The notes under the pieces were generated by a model that did no database searches, was not told the DNA's origin, and saw only the letters and a list, made by a program, of their open reading frames with translations. Both the position numbers and the translations under genes were made by a program. This document shows, one piece after another, positions 25,220 through 34,327 of a stretch of DNA of 64,000 nt (the stretch's first letter is position 1; every line of letters starts with the position of its first letter). This stretch comes from an uncultured Planctomycetota bacterium (GTDB taxonomy: Bacteria; Planctomycetota; Phycisphaerae; Phycisphaerales; UBA5793). Location: NCBI GenBank assembly GCA_900696685.1, contig CAADHA010000161.1, positions 1 to 64,000 of the forward strand, written 5' to 3'.

Positions 25220-25235
25220 AGGCACTCAAGTAGCA
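25220..25235 (+). promoter_or_regulatory. candidate sigma-54 promoter before motA
   Basis: AGGCACTCAAGTAGCA has GG and GC separated by exactly 10 nt, the invariant core of -24/-12 promoters, and keeps GGCAC and GCA of the consensus (TGGCACRN4TTGCW). It lies ~100 nt before motA in one of the few larger gaps of the cluster, and the cluster encodes a sigma-54 activator. Pattern-based inference. Confidence 0.45.
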
Positions 25236-25332
25236 CATCACAGCAGACGATACGTCGGACAGGACCGTTCCGCGGCCGCGGTGCGCCCGCGGGCGGTTTG
25301 CGCCGTCGGGGCGCCCGATCTGGAGGCTAAGA

Positions 25333-26115
25333 GTGGACATTGCCACGATCTTCGGCGTCGTCGTCGCCTGGGTGCTTGCGATCCTCACGATCGTGGTGGG
25401 CGGCAATGCGCTCGGAGCGTACTTCGACGTTCCGTCGGTGATCCTCGTCGTTTTCGGGGGTTTCTGTGCGGTCATTGCCTCGTTCCCGATCGCCGCGCTC
25501 AAACGTCTGCCGAAGGTTCTGCTCAAGGCCATTTTCGCCAAGCCGCAGGATCCCGGCGAACTCATCAAGAAGCTCGTCAGTTACGCCGAGATCGCCCGGC
25601 GCGACGGCATCCTCAGCCTCGAGAGCATGACCAGCCAGATGGGCGACCCCTTCATCGTCCGCGCCATCGGGATGGCCGTGGACGGCACCGACCCTGAACT
25701 CATTGAAACCATCCTCGAATCGGAAGTCGAGAATGAGACGGCCCGACACCAGCAGGGCAAAGCAATGCTTGACGCCTACGCCAAGTATGCCCCAGCGTTC
25801 GGCATGATCGGCACACTGCTCGGTCTGGTCGCCATGCTGCAGAACATGGACGATCCCTCGAAAATCGGGCCGGGCATGGCCGTGGCGCTGCTCACGACTC
25901 TGTACGGCGCGCTCATCGCCAACCTGATCTGTCTGCCGATGTCCGACAAACTCGCGTTGCGCGCGGGCGAAGAGTCGTTTACGAAGCAGATCATCATCCG
26001 CGGCGTGATGAGCATCCAGCAGGGCGACAACCCGCGCATCGTCGAACAGAAACTCCTCACGTTCATTCCGCCGTCGAAACGGCCGGCGCCCGAGGAAGGG
26101 CGGAAGGCAGCGTGA
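25333..26115 (+). CDS. motA: flagellar stator protein MotA
   Basis: 260 aa, the channel-forming stator subunit that pushes FliG. Four membrane segments are visible: two near the N-terminus (IFGVVVAWVLAILTIVVGG; VILVVFGGFCAVIASFPIAA) and two after the cytoplasmic loop (FGMIGTLLGLVAMLQNM; GMAVALLTTLYGALIANLIC). The loop has the motor-contact region with ELIETILESEVEN. The GTG at 25333 follows GGAGG by 6 nt. Whether the ion is H+ or Na+ cannot be told here. A sigma-54-like promoter lies upstream. Confidence 0.94.
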   Translation: MDIATIFGVVVAWVLAILTIVVGGNALGAYFDVPSVILVVFGGFCAVIASFPIAALKRLPKVLLKAIFAKPQDPGELIKKLVSYAEIARRDGILSLESMTSQMGDPFIVRAIGMAVDGTDPELIETILESEVENETARHQQGKAMLDAYAKYAPAFGMIGTLLGLVAMLQNMDDPSKIGPGMAVALLTTLYGALIANLICLPMSDKLALRAGEESFTKQIIIRGVMSIQQGDNPRIVEQKLLTFIPPSKRPAPEEGRKAA

Positions 26116-26178
26116 GCCGCCGATCGGTGCGGCCCTCGGCGCCTCCGAGCCGACGCGTCGCGAGAGACAGGCTTCAGC

Positions 26179-26952
26179 ATGGCCAAGTGCAAGTGCAAAT
26201 CCACTCCCTGCCCTGAAGGCGTCCCCGGCTGGATCGTCACCTACGGCGACATGATGTCGCTCCTGCTGTGCTTCTTTATCCTCCTCGCGGCCTTCTCCGA
26301 ACTCAAGCGCGAGGAGGAGTACACCGTGGTGGCGCACAGCGTGATGCAGGCCTTCGGCTTCACGCAGGGCAGCGGCGGCAGCATCCCCACTGACCAACCC
26401 TCCATGCAGTCGGTCGTCACCATGCTCACCAAGGCCGCCAGCGCCCATGACCCGCGCAAGGCCGTCAGCCAGAGCGACGTCGAGGGCGTGCAGGGAAAGC
26501 ACACCACCGTCAAGACCGTCCGCGAAGGGCTGCTGTTCACGATCGGCGGATCGAGCACCTTCGACCGCGAATCGGCCTTTCTCAAGGATGAAGTCAAGGA
26601 GGACCTGAGGTCGATTGCGCGGCTCATCGACGGGCGGCGGAATCGCATCTTCATCCGGGGGCACGTGGACTCGAAGCGCCTCTCGCCCACGTCTCCCTGG
26701 CAGAACCTCTACCAGTTGGGCTACGCGCGGGCCGAGGCCATCATGCTCTTCCTGACTGAAGAGGTCGGGATGAAGCGCGAGTTGTTTCGCGTGGAATCCT
26801 GCGCCGACAACGAGCCGGTCAACGCCCGCGCCCGGCGGGACGACGCGGCCCAGGTCAACCGGCGCGTCGAGATCATCGTGAGCGAGAGCGTAATCGACGA
26901 GTTCAACCCCGACAGCGACTACACCGATCCTGGCAACGCACGAGGAGGCTGA
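26179..26952 (+). CDS. motB: flagellar stator protein MotB
   Basis: 257 aa. A single membrane segment (about residues 18-38) carries the ion-binding Asp24 in TYGDMMSLLLCFFILL. The OmpA-like peptidoglycan-binding domain is at about 145-240 (FIRGHVDSK; LGYARAEAIMLFL; NRRVEIIVSES). The N-terminus is unusually Cys-rich: MAKCKCKSTPCPEG has four of its first eleven residues... three Cys in C-x-C-x4-C spacing (Cys4, Cys6, Cys11). It forms the stator with MotA just upstream. The ribosome site is weak. Confidence 0.93.
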   Translation: MAKCKCKSTPCPEGVPGWIVTYGDMMSLLLCFFILLAAFSELKREEEYTVVAHSVMQAFGFTQGSGGSIPTDQPSMQSVVTMLTKAASAHDPRKAVSQSDVEGVQGKHTTVKTVREGLLFTIGGSSTFDRESAFLKDEVKEDLRSIARLIDGRRNRIFIRGHVDSKRLSPTSPWQNLYQLGYARAEAIMLFLTEEVGMKRELFRVESCADNEPVNARARRDDAAQVNRRVEIIVSESVIDEFNPDSDYTDPGNARGG

Positions 26953-26956
26953 TGCG

Positions 26957-27499
26957 ATGGCCGAGCACAAGACCGACAAGAGCGAGAAGGAAACCGCAGC
27001 CCCGGCGGAGGGCCGCAAGTCCAATCTCAAGGTGATCCTGATCGTTGCGGCGATCATGCTCATCGAGGCGGGCGTGCTCATCGGCGTGGCGATGCTCACC
27101 TCCGCGCCCTCCGTAAAAGCCGACGGCGGCTTCGAGTCCGACCAGGAAGCCGCGCTCAACCGCATCATCGAGATCGCCGTCGTGCACGATCGCTTCCCCA
27201 ACAGCAAGCAGGGTGTTCTGTACCTCTATGACACTCAGATCACGGCCCGGGTCAAGGCACGCCATGAAAAGGCGATCACGGAGTTCGTCGCGGGCAACCA
27301 GGCGCTGATCAAGACGACGATCGCGGCCCTTTGGCGCAACGCTGAACCCCGCCACTTCAACGAGCCGCTCCTGAGCACGCTCACGCGCCAGGCGGAAGAA
27401 GCGCTCAAGGAAATCATGCCCAAGGATCCGAAATCCGGCGAGAGCCTCATCGGCAGCATACTGCTTGAGGGAGTGACGCCCTACCGCGCCGGGATCTGA
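26957..27499 (+). CDS. fliL: flagellar basal body-associated protein FliL
   Basis: 180 aa. A basic, charged N-terminus is followed by one membrane segment ([20 protein letters not shown], about 24-43) and a periplasmic domain. FliL rings the stator and supports torque. The N-terminal layout and the position directly after motB are typical; the periplasmic half ([40 protein letters not shown]) is divergent from the textbook family, so the call rests partly on context. The next gene is fliN after a 184-nt gap. Confidence 0.78.
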   Translation: MAEHKTDKSEKETAAPAEGRKSNLKVILIVAAIMLIEAGVLIGVAMLTSAPSVKADGGFESDQEAALNRIIEIAVVHDRFPNSKQGVLYLYDTQITARVKARHEKAITEFVAGNQALIKTTIAALWRNAEPRHFNEPLLSTLTRQAEEALKEIMPKDPKSGESLIGSILLEGVTPYRAGI

Positions 27500-27607
27500 G
27501 CAAAGGGCCGGCACACAGGCGAAGCCCAGGCGCAGGGCGATCGCGCCGGGCGATGACGGGCGCCATGGAACCCTTCGTGCGGGCAGTTTTTGCGCGGGGC
27601 GCCGATG

Positions 27608-27636
27608 TTGCAGCAGCCGCGCACAACTTTCCGATA
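27608..27636 (+). promoter_or_regulatory. weak candidate internal promoter before fliN
   Basis: TTGCAG (27608-27613), 17-nt spacer, CCGATA (27631-27636). It lies in the 184-nt non-coding gap between fliL and fliN. The CCGATAA end also resembles a sigma-28 -10, but no matching -35 is seen. Confidence 0.22.
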
Positions 27637-27683
27637 ACCGTCGGTCGGCACCCGGAAGACGGGCCGACTCATCACGGAGCGCC

Positions 27684-28151
27684 ATGGCCATCAGTCGATC
27701 CATGCTCAGAGCCGCCGAAACGCCCGAACCGGCGGGCGCGGGAGCGTCACCGGACGCGGCCGAAGCCCTCGAGTCCGCGGTCCAGGCGGTCGGCGACATC
27801 CGGCGCGAGGCCGAGTCGGCTGCGCCCGCCGGCGACGCGTCGGCTCCGCCGCTTGAACTGCCCGAGTTTGCTTCGACGGCCGCAAGTCACCCCGTCAGCG
27901 GCATCGACCTGCTCTCCAAGGTCAATCTCAATGTCCGGATCGAACTGGGGCGCACAAAAATGCTCGTCGAGGATGTGCTGCGCCTCAACGAGGGGAGCGT
28001 GGTGGAACTTGACAAACTCGCCGGTGATCCCGTGGACGTGTACGTGAACGACCGGCACGTCGCGTGCGGCGAGGTCCTCGTGCTCAACGACACCTTCTGC
28101 GTGCGCATCAGCGAGATTTTCGCACGCGGCGACGAGGGCGGAGACAACTGA
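27684..28151 (+). CDS. fliN: flagellar motor switch protein FliN
   Basis: 155 aa. The C-terminal SpoA domain (about 72-148) is complete: [40 protein letters not shown], then [20 protein letters not shown] and FCVRISEIF. An N-terminal ~70 residues are Ala/Glu/Pro-rich and probably flexible. FliN forms the bottom of the C-ring and docks FliH. No CheC-like phosphatase domain, so it is FliN and not FliY. It normally partners FliM, which is absent here. Confidence 0.93.
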   Translation: MAISRSMLRAAETPEPAGAGASPDAAEALESAVQAVGDIRREAESAAPAGDASAPPLELPEFASTAASHPVSGIDLLSKVNLNVRIELGRTKMLVEDVLRLNEGSVVELDKLAGDPVDVYVNDRHVACGEVLVLNDTFCVRISEIFARGDEGGDN

Positions 28152-28223
28152 ACGACTTCAACGCCTGTCCGGCGGAGCCGGACAGCGCGGCCGCGGGGCC
28201 GCAATGCGCCAGGATGGCGACCC

Positions 28224-28958
28224 ATGATCCGATCCACCTCAACGACTGCCCGCTGCATGAGCCTCGCTCTGGCTCTGCTCTCTGCCTGCGTCGCCGAGGT
28301 TCTCGCCGGTCCGGAGCAGTCTCCACCCGTCGTCTCGAATGAACCGCTGACCACGGCGCACGCATCGCCCGAAGCAGACGGAATCGGCGCAGGTTCCGAA
28401 CCGGCCGCGGCTGCTCCGCGGCCTCTTCCGCCGCGCTCGGCTCCGCGCGACGCACCCGAGGCGGGCGACAATCGCCGGCGGATCGCCGTTCCCGGCGGTG
28501 TCTGGCGGACCATCGGTTCGCTGGGGCTGATCATCGGCATCATCTTCGCCCTGCGCGGCCTGATGACGCGATTCGGCGGCCCGCTCCACAGGGTCCGCGC
28601 ACCGTCGGGGATCATCGAAGTGCTCGGGCGCTTTCCCCTCGCACGCGGGCAGGCAATTCTCCTTCTCAAGGTTGATCGCCGCATTCTCGTCGTCTGCCAG
28701 GCGGGCGGTTCCGTTTCGACGCTCTCGGAGATCACCGACGCTGAACAGGTCGCATCGCTCCTCCAACACGTGCGGCATGAGCGAGGCGACTCGTTCACGC
28801 GGCAGTTCGAGAGCCTGATCACGCCTGTGCGCGAGCGGGGCGTCGCCGACGGGTCGAGCCGGGAGGAGTCGCCGGTCATTGTCGATCTCACGCGTGCGGA
28901 CCGATCAACGCTCTCTCGCCGCATCGGCCGCGCATTTGGAAGCGGAGGCGGGCGATGA
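28224..28958 (+). CDS. fliO: flagellar biosynthesis protein FliO
   Basis: 244 aa. An N-terminal signal-like segment (CMSLALALLSACVAEVLAG), a Pro/Ala-rich periplasmic stretch, one membrane segment around residues 93-112 (VWRTIGSLGLIIGIIFALRG), then the small cytoplasmic FliO domain (IIEVLGRFPLARGQAILLLK; VDRRILVVCQAGGSVSTLSE). FliO helps assemble the FliP ring of the export gate. It is longer than E. coli FliO (~120 aa) because of the periplasmic part and tail. Its stop overlaps fliP (ATGA). Confidence 0.85.
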   Translation: MIRSTSTTARCMSLALALLSACVAEVLAGPEQSPPVVSNEPLTTAHASPEADGIGAGSEPAAAAPRPLPPRSAPRDAPEAGDNRRRIAVPGGVWRTIGSLGLIIGIIFALRGLMTRFGGPLHRVRAPSGIIEVLGRFPLARGQAILLLKVDRRILVVCQAGGSVSTLSEITDAEQVASLLQHVRHERGDSFTRQFESLITPVRERGVADGSSREESPVIVDLTRADRSTLSRRIGRAFGSGGGR

Positions 28959-29824
28959 ACCGCAGGCTTGCATCCCTCGCGGCGTCGTGCGTGCCGCTGC
29001 TCGCCTCGGCTGCGGCCCTGGCGCAGGACGCCGCGCCCGATGGAAGCGAGGCGTTCAATCCCGTCTCCATGCTGGAGAGCGCGACAGAAGCAATTCCCGG
29101 CTTCGAGGGCGGGCTGAGCGCCTCGCTCAACGTCCTCATCCTCCTCACCGTTCTCACGATCGCGCCGTCGATCCTCATGATGTGCACGTGCTTTACGCGC
29201 TTTGTGGTCGTATTCAGTCTCGTGAGGCAGGCGATCGGCACGGCCACGCTCCCGCCCAGCCAGGTCATCGTCGGTCTGAGCCTCTTCATGACGGTCCTGG
29301 CAATGGAGCCGACCTTCACGCGCATGTACAACGAAGCCTACGTCCCCTACACGCAGGGTGATCCCAACGTGCAAAGTCAGCTGGACGTGTGGAATCGCGC
29401 GAGGGAGCCTTTGCGCGACTTCATGTTTGCGCAGATCGACGCGACAGGAAACTGGGACAGCGTCTACATGATCCTCGACTATCGAGGCGTGGACACGTCG
29501 ATCCCTGAGAACCTGACCTACGACGACGTGGACATGCTCACCCTCATCCCCGCGTTCATTCTCAGCGAACTCAAGGTCGCGTTCCTGATCGGGTTTCGCA
29601 TCTACCTCCCGTTTCTGATCATCGACATGGTGGTTTCGAGCCTGCTCATCTCGATGGGAATGCTGATGCTGCCGCCGGTGCTCATCTCACTCCCGTTCAA
29701 ACTGCTGCTCTTCGTGCTGGTCGACGGCTGGACGCTGATGCTGGGCAGCCTGCTGCACGGGACGGCGCCGGCGACGGAGGCGTACTCCGCTGCCGTGACA
29801 GCGCTGGCCGGCGGCTTCGGATAG
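28955..29824 (+). CDS. fliP: flagellar export gate protein FliP
   Basis: 289 aa. Cleavable signal (RLASLAASCVPLLASAAALA), then four membrane segments. Strongly conserved family stretches are present: TCFTRFVVVFSLVRQAIGTA, PSQVIVGLSLFMTVLAMEPT, ELKVAFLIGFRIYLPFLIID and MVVSSLLISMGMLMLPPVLI, SLPFKLLLFVLVDGW. FliP makes the core pore of the export gate with FliQ and FliR, which follow. The ATG overlaps the fliO stop. Confidence 0.96.
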   Translation: MNRRLASLAASCVPLLASAAALAQDAAPDGSEAFNPVSMLESATEAIPGFEGGLSASLNVLILLTVLTIAPSILMMCTCFTRFVVVFSLVRQAIGTATLPPSQVIVGLSLFMTVLAMEPTFTRMYNEAYVPYTQGDPNVQSQLDVWNRAREPLRDFMFAQIDATGNWDSVYMILDYRGVDTSIPENLTYDDVDMLTLIPAFILSELKVAFLIGFRIYLPFLIIDMVVSSLLISMGMLMLPPVLISLPFKLLLFVLVDGWTLMLGSLLHGTAPATEAYSAAVTALAGGFG

Positions 29825-29922
29825 GCTCGACGATCCCGCGATGAGGCCCGGCACGTCGCGGAAGACTTCACACGCCCACGATGAGGCTCTGCGAATCGTG
29901 GGGTGCATCCAGGAGGTGCTCA

Positions 29923-30177
29923 ATGGTGGACATCGGCGTTGACCTGGTGCGCGAAGCGCTGACTCATGCGCTCATCCTCGCGGCGCCCATCCTCCTGGCC
30001 GGGCTGGTCATCGGCCTGATCGTCTCAATCTTCCAGACCGTCACACAGGTGCAGGAGCAGACGCTGACCTTCGTTCCCAAGATCGCGGGGATGATCCTTG
30101 TGGGAATCGCGATCATCCCCTGGATCGTCAACATGATGATCGACTACGCCACGGCGATGTTCACCGGGGCGCCCTGA
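29923..30177 (+). CDS. fliQ: flagellar export gate protein FliQ
   Basis: 84 aa, two membrane helices (LILAAPILLAGLVIGLIVSI; FVPKIAGMILVGIAIIPWIV). The family motif FQTVTQVQEQTLTFVPKI lies between them. The ATG at 29923 has AGGAGGTG upstream, one of the strongest ribosome sites in the cluster. FliQ packs around FliP in the export gate. Normal length. Confidence 0.95.
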   Translation: MVDIGVDLVREALTHALILAAPILLAGLVIGLIVSIFQTVTQVQEQTLTFVPKIAGMILVGIAIIPWIVNMMIDYATAMFTGAP

Positions 30178-30204
30178 CTCCATTGATTCTCGTTCCGCCC
30201 GCGC

Positions 30205-30996
30205 ATGATCGACCTGACTCCCATCCTGCCCCACGTCGGCCCTTTCCTGATCGTGCTCAGCCGCATCACGGGCCTGTTCATCTTTGCGCCCGTCCTCGGC
30301 AGCGAGATCATTCCTGCGCGCATCAAGGCGCTGCTGGCCCTGGCGCTGGCGTCGGCGAGTTACGCGGCGCTTTCGATCCCGCTCACTGCACACGGCGCGA
30401 TCCCCCTGCCGGCGACGGTGTTCGACCTCGCGCCGCTGATGGCGATGGAACTCTTCATCGGGCTGACGATCGGCTTCCTGGCCGCGCTGCCGATGCTGAC
30501 AACCGAACTGGGCGGACTGATCGTCGGGCAGCAGCTCGGCCTGGGCTTCGCCCGCGTGTACAACCCCGCGATGGAGTCCGACGCCGACGTGGTCGGGCAG
30601 ATGCTCTTCTACCTGGCCATGGTCGTGTTCATCGCGCTGGGGGGAATTGATCTCATGTTCTCGATTCTCCTCAACACCTTCGTCAACGTGCCGCCGGGCG
30701 GATTTGCCGCGACGGGAGACCTGCTGGCGCTGATCGCGGGGCTGCTCACCAGCGCGTATGAACTGGCGATCCGCATCGCCGCACCCGTTCTGTGCCTGAT
30801 CTTCCTCGAGACGTTCGCGCTGGGGTTCATGAACAAGACTGCTCCAGCGTTCAACATCCTCTCTCTCGGGTTTCCGATCCGCATCATCCTCGGGACGGTG
30901 GCGCTGATCGCGGCCCTTGGGCCGATCCACGAGGGCGTGATCGATTCGGTCCGCGAGGCGTTGGACCTCGCCGCGGGATTCTTCGGTTCCTTCTGA
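30205..30996 (+). CDS. fliR: flagellar export gate protein FliR
   Basis: 263 aa, about six membrane segments: FLIVLSRITGLFIFAPVLGS, IPARIKALLALALASASYAA, then PLMAMELFIGLTIGFLAALP and FNILSLGFPIRIILGTVALI. Conserved family features PVLGSEIIPARIKALLA and LGLGFARVYNP are present. One FliR copy completes the FliP/FliQ/FliR pore. It is followed by flhB 22 nt later. Confidence 0.94.
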   Translation: MIDLTPILPHVGPFLIVLSRITGLFIFAPVLGSEIIPARIKALLALALASASYAALSIPLTAHGAIPLPATVFDLAPLMAMELFIGLTIGFLAALPMLTTELGGLIVGQQLGLGFARVYNPAMESDADVVGQMLFYLAMVVFIALGGIDLMFSILLNTFVNVPPGGFAATGDLLALIAGLLTSAYELAIRIAAPVLCLIFLETFALGFMNKTAPAFNILSLGFPIRIILGTVALIAALGPIHEGVIDSVREALDLAAGFFGSF

Positions 30997-31018
30997 CGCA
31001 CGGAGCGGGCAGTAACGC

Positions 31019-32092
31019 ATGGCTGAACAGGACCTGGGCGAAAAGACCGAACCTGCCACCCCGCGACGCCGGCGCCAGGCGCGCGAGGAAGGGAGCATTG
31101 CGCGCTCGATGGACCTCACGGCCGCCCTCTCGCTCCTCGGCGCGGTGCTCCTGCTCCTCTGGCTCACGCCCTACATCATGCGCGACCTGGCCGTGTACGT
31201 GCGCGAGACCCTCGGGTCGAGTTCGGATGACCTGGTCTCACGCGATCTCATGGGCGGTGCGGAGATGAGCCGGGCCGTGCGTCTTCTTGTCAGCGCCGCC
31301 GGTCCGTTCCTGGCGCTGATGTTCGTGGTCGCGTACGCGGCATCGGTGTGGCAGGTGGGCTGGACGTTCACCGTGAAGCCGCTGCAGCCGAAACTCTCCA
31401 AACTCGATCCCCTGAACGGGCTCAGGAAGTTGTTCGGGGCGCAGGCGGCCGGGCGGGCGGGCATGAGCATCGGCAAGGTCCTGCTCATCCTTCTCGTCTC
31501 GATCGCGGTCATCTCGCGGCGGTTCCAGGGGATTCTCATGCTGCCGCGGTACACCTTCGCGGAAGCGGCCTCGCGGGCGGGATGGTACCTGGCCGAACTC
31601 CTGCTGTGGCTGGCTGCGGTCCTGATCATCCTCGGCATCCTGGACTTTGCCTTTCAGAAGTGGCAGTGGGAGCGCCAGCACCGCATGAGCAAGCACGAAG
31701 TCAAGGAGGAGCTGCGCATGACGATGGGCGATCCGCTGCTCAAGCAGCGCCAGCGCGGCTTTGCGCGCAAGATCCTCAGCCAGCGCCTCCAGCAGGCCGT
31801 TCCCCGGGCCGACGTGGTCGTGACCAACCCCGAGCACCTCGCCATCGCCCTCCAGTGGGACGCGAAGACGATGAACGCGCCGCGAGTGGTCGCGAAAGGC
31901 GCCGACTACGTCGCCCTGCGCATCCGGCAGATCGCCCGCGCGCACCGGGTTCCCGTGGTCGAGCGGAAGGCGCTGGCGCGCGCCATGTACCCCGTCGTCC
32001 ACGTGGGTCAGGAGATTCCGCCCAACTTCTTCCAGGCGGTCGCGGAAGTGCTCGCATACGTGTACCGTCTCAACGCGAGGAAAGCGGGATGA
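31019..32092 (+). CDS. flhB: flagellar export switch protein FlhB
   Basis: 357 aa. It begins MAEQDLGEKTEPATPRRRRQ, which is the classical FlhB start (EKTEPATPRRR-x-x-AREEG). Four membrane segments lie between about 33 and 213, followed by a cytoplasmic switch domain. The autocleavage site, NPTH in nearly all members, reads NPEH here (residues 270-273, VVVTNPEHLAIALQWD). Asn270 and Pro271, which drive the cleavage chemistry, are kept; Thr is changed to Glu. FlhB sits at the gate and changes export from rod/hook to filament proteins. Confidence 0.95.
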   Translation: MAEQDLGEKTEPATPRRRRQAREEGSIARSMDLTAALSLLGAVLLLLWLTPYIMRDLAVYVRETLGSSSDDLVSRDLMGGAEMSRAVRLLVSAAGPFLALMFVVAYAASVWQVGWTFTVKPLQPKLSKLDPLNGLRKLFGAQAAGRAGMSIGKVLLILLVSIAVISRRFQGILMLPRYTFAEAASRAGWYLAELLLWLAAVLIILGILDFAFQKWQWERQHRMSKHEVKEELRMTMGDPLLKQRQRGFARKILSQRLQQAVPRADVVVTNPEHLAIALQWDAKTMNAPRVVAKGADYVALRIRQIARAHRVPVVERKALARAMYPVVHVGQEIPPNFFQAVAEVLAYVYRLNARKAG

Positions 32093-32179
32093 GGACGCGG
32101 CGCGCGGGAACGAGTGTGAGAATCGCGAGCCGCAGCGCACTCGCTGCGGGTTGGTCACGGTGGGCGGAGGGCCGCATTC

Positions 32180-34327
32180 ATGGCTGAAGCCGCGCTCGCA
32201 TCCTCGACGCTGGCGTGGTCTGAGCGCGGACAGCGCTGGAAGAGCCTGGCGGTGCCGTTCGCGTTTGTGTGCATGATGGCGGTGCTGGTGGTTCCGCTGC
32301 CTCCGGCGCTGCTGGACCTGATGATCGCGGCGAACATCAGCGGCGCGGCGGTGATCCTGCTGACGGTAGTGTACATGGAGAGGCCGCTGGAGTTTTCGGT
32401 CTTCCCCGCCCTGCTGCTGGGTACGACGCTCTACCGGCTGTGCCTGAACATCGCCACGACGCGGCTGATCCTCTCGACGGAGGCGGCCACGGCCGACGAA
32501 GCGGCGGGGGCGGCCGGCGAAGTCATTCGCGCCTTCGGCCAGTTCGTCGCGGGCGACTCGCCCATCGTCGGAGCGGTCATCTTCTGCATTCTCATCATCG
32601 TGCAGTTCGTGGTGATCACGAAAGGCTCGACGCGCATCTCCGAGGTGGCGGCCCGCTTCACTCTCGACGCGATGCCGGGCAAGCAGATGGCCATTGACGC
32701 GGACCTTACGGCGGGCCTCATCACCGAGTCCGAAGCGCGCGAACGCCGCGAAGCGATCATGCGCGAGGCGGACTTCTACGGGGCGATGGACGGCGCCAGC
32801 AAGTTTGTGCGCGGCGACGCGGTGGCCGGCATCATCATCACGCTCATCAACATTCTCGGGGGCTTCGCCATCGGCGCGATCATGAAGGGCTGGACGCTGC
32901 GCGAGAGCCTGGCGGTCTTCACCCGCCTCACCATCGGCGACGGCCTGGTTTCGCAGATTCCGGCCTTCGTGATCGCCATTGCGGCCGGCCTCATCGTGGC
33001 GCGCAGCGGCGCCAAGCAGGACCTCGGCACCGACCTGACCAACCAACTCACGAGCAAGCCGCGTGCGCTTTACATCACCGCCGGCTTCCTGGCCCTGATG
33101 TCCTTCACGGGCCTGCCGGTTGTGCCCATGTTCGCTTGCGCCGCCGCTATCGCCGGTGTCGGTTACGTCGTGTCGCGCGGCGTGCAGGCCGTTGAAGCAG
33201 AACGTGCAGCGGCCTCGGCCCGCTCGGCCGACTCGTCACGCCCGGCGACTCCCGCACCCGACGAACTGCTCAAGATCGACCACCTTGAACTCGAGGTCGG
33301 ATACGGGCTGGTCAAACTCGTCAACGAGTCCGACGGCGGCACGCTCCTCGAACGCATCGCCATGGTTCGCCGGCAACTCGCCGCCGAACTCGGCCTCATC
33401 CTCCCGCCGGTGCGCATCCGCGACAACTCGCAGCTGGAGACCACATCGTACCGGATAAAGATCCGCGGCAACCAGGTCGCGGGCGGGCAGACCTTCCCCG
33501 GCTCGTGGCTGGCCATGGACTCGGGGCTGGCACAGGGGCCGATCGACGGCACGCCGACAAAGGAGCCGGCCTTCGGCCTCGACGCCTGGTGGATCGCCGA
33601 CCACCTCCGCGCCCGGGCCGAAGCGCAGGGCTACACCGTGGTGGACGCCACGAGCGTGCTCATCACCCACTTCACCGAGACGGTCAGGCGGCACGCCGAC
33701 GAACTCCTCACGCGCGAGGAGGTCAACAACCTCATCGCAAATCTCAAGGAGCGCGCCCCCAAGCTCACGGAAGAGATCATCCCCGACAAGGTCAAGCCCG
33801 GCGAACTTCAGAAGATCCTCCAGTCACTCCTGCGCGAACGAGTGCCCGTGCGCGACCTGGAAACAATCGTGGAAACAATGGGCGAGTGGGTATCCCACAC
33901 GCGCGACGCCGACGTGCTCGTCGAATACGTGCGCAACGCGCTGCGGCGGACGATTGCGGGCCAGTACGCGACGCCGGACGATGAAGGCCGGCCGAGACTT
34001 TACTGCATCACCGTCGATCCGCGCCTCGAAGACTTGGTCGCGTCCTACGTGGAGCGGTCGGAGGTGGGGACGACGATCACCATGCCGCCGTCGGTCAGCA
34101 ACCGGATCATCCAGTCACTGGACCAGTCGCTCAAGTCGCTCATTCACGGGGGGCGGCCGCCGGTGATTCTGACGTCGCCGCAGATTCGCGGGCCGTTGCG
34201 GCGGATCATTGAGCCGCATCTGCCACAGGCGGCGGTGTTGGGATTCAACGAGGTTCCGCAAGGTCTTGAGGTGGAGTCGCTCGCCCTCGTCCAGCCGCCG
34301 GAGACCAGGGCGGCAACGGCGGCATGA
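32180..34327 (+). CDS. flhA: flagellar export gate protein FlhA
   Basis: 715 aa. The membrane half (about residues 20-330) contains LDLMIAANISGAAVILLTVV, SVFPALLLGTTLYRLCLNIA and the family signature ISEVAARFTLDAMPGKQMAI, DADLTAGLITESEARERREA. The cytoplasmic half (about 360-700) forms the nonameric docking ring for chaperones (ELGLILPPVRIRDNSQLETT; EEVNNLIANLKERAPKLTEE). All expected parts are present and the length is normal. Start has GGAGG 9 nt upstream. Confidence 0.96.
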   Translation: MAEAALASSTLAWSERGQRWKSLAVPFAFVCMMAVLVVPLPPALLDLMIAANISGAAVILLTVVYMERPLEFSVFPALLLGTTLYRLCLNIATTRLILSTEAATADEAAGAAGEVIRAFGQFVAGDSPIVGAVIFCILIIVQFVVITKGSTRISEVAARFTLDAMPGKQMAIDADLTAGLITESEARERREAIMREADFYGAMDGASKFVRGDAVAGIIITLINILGGFAIGAIMKGWTLRESLAVFTRLTIGDGLVSQIPAFVIAIAAGLIVARSGAKQDLGTDLTNQLTSKPRALYITAGFLALMSFTGLPVVPMFACAAAIAGVGYVVSRGVQAVEAERAAASARSADSSRPATPAPDELLKIDHLELEVGYGLVKLVNESDGGTLLERIAMVRRQLAAELGLILPPVRIRDNSQLETTSYRIKIRGNQVAGGQTFPGSWLAMDSGLAQGPIDGTPTKEPAFGLDAWWIADHLRARAEAQGYTVVDATSVLITHFTETVRRHADELLTREEVNNLIANLKERAPKLTEEIIPDKVKPGELQKILQSLLRERVPVRDLETIVETMGEWVSHTRDADVLVEYVRNALRRTIAGQYATPDDEGRPRLYCITVDPRLEDLVASYVERSEVGTTITMPPSVSNRIIQSLDQSLKSLIHGGRPPVILTSPQIRGPLRRIIEPHLPQAAVLGFNEVPQGLEVESLALVQPPETRAATAA

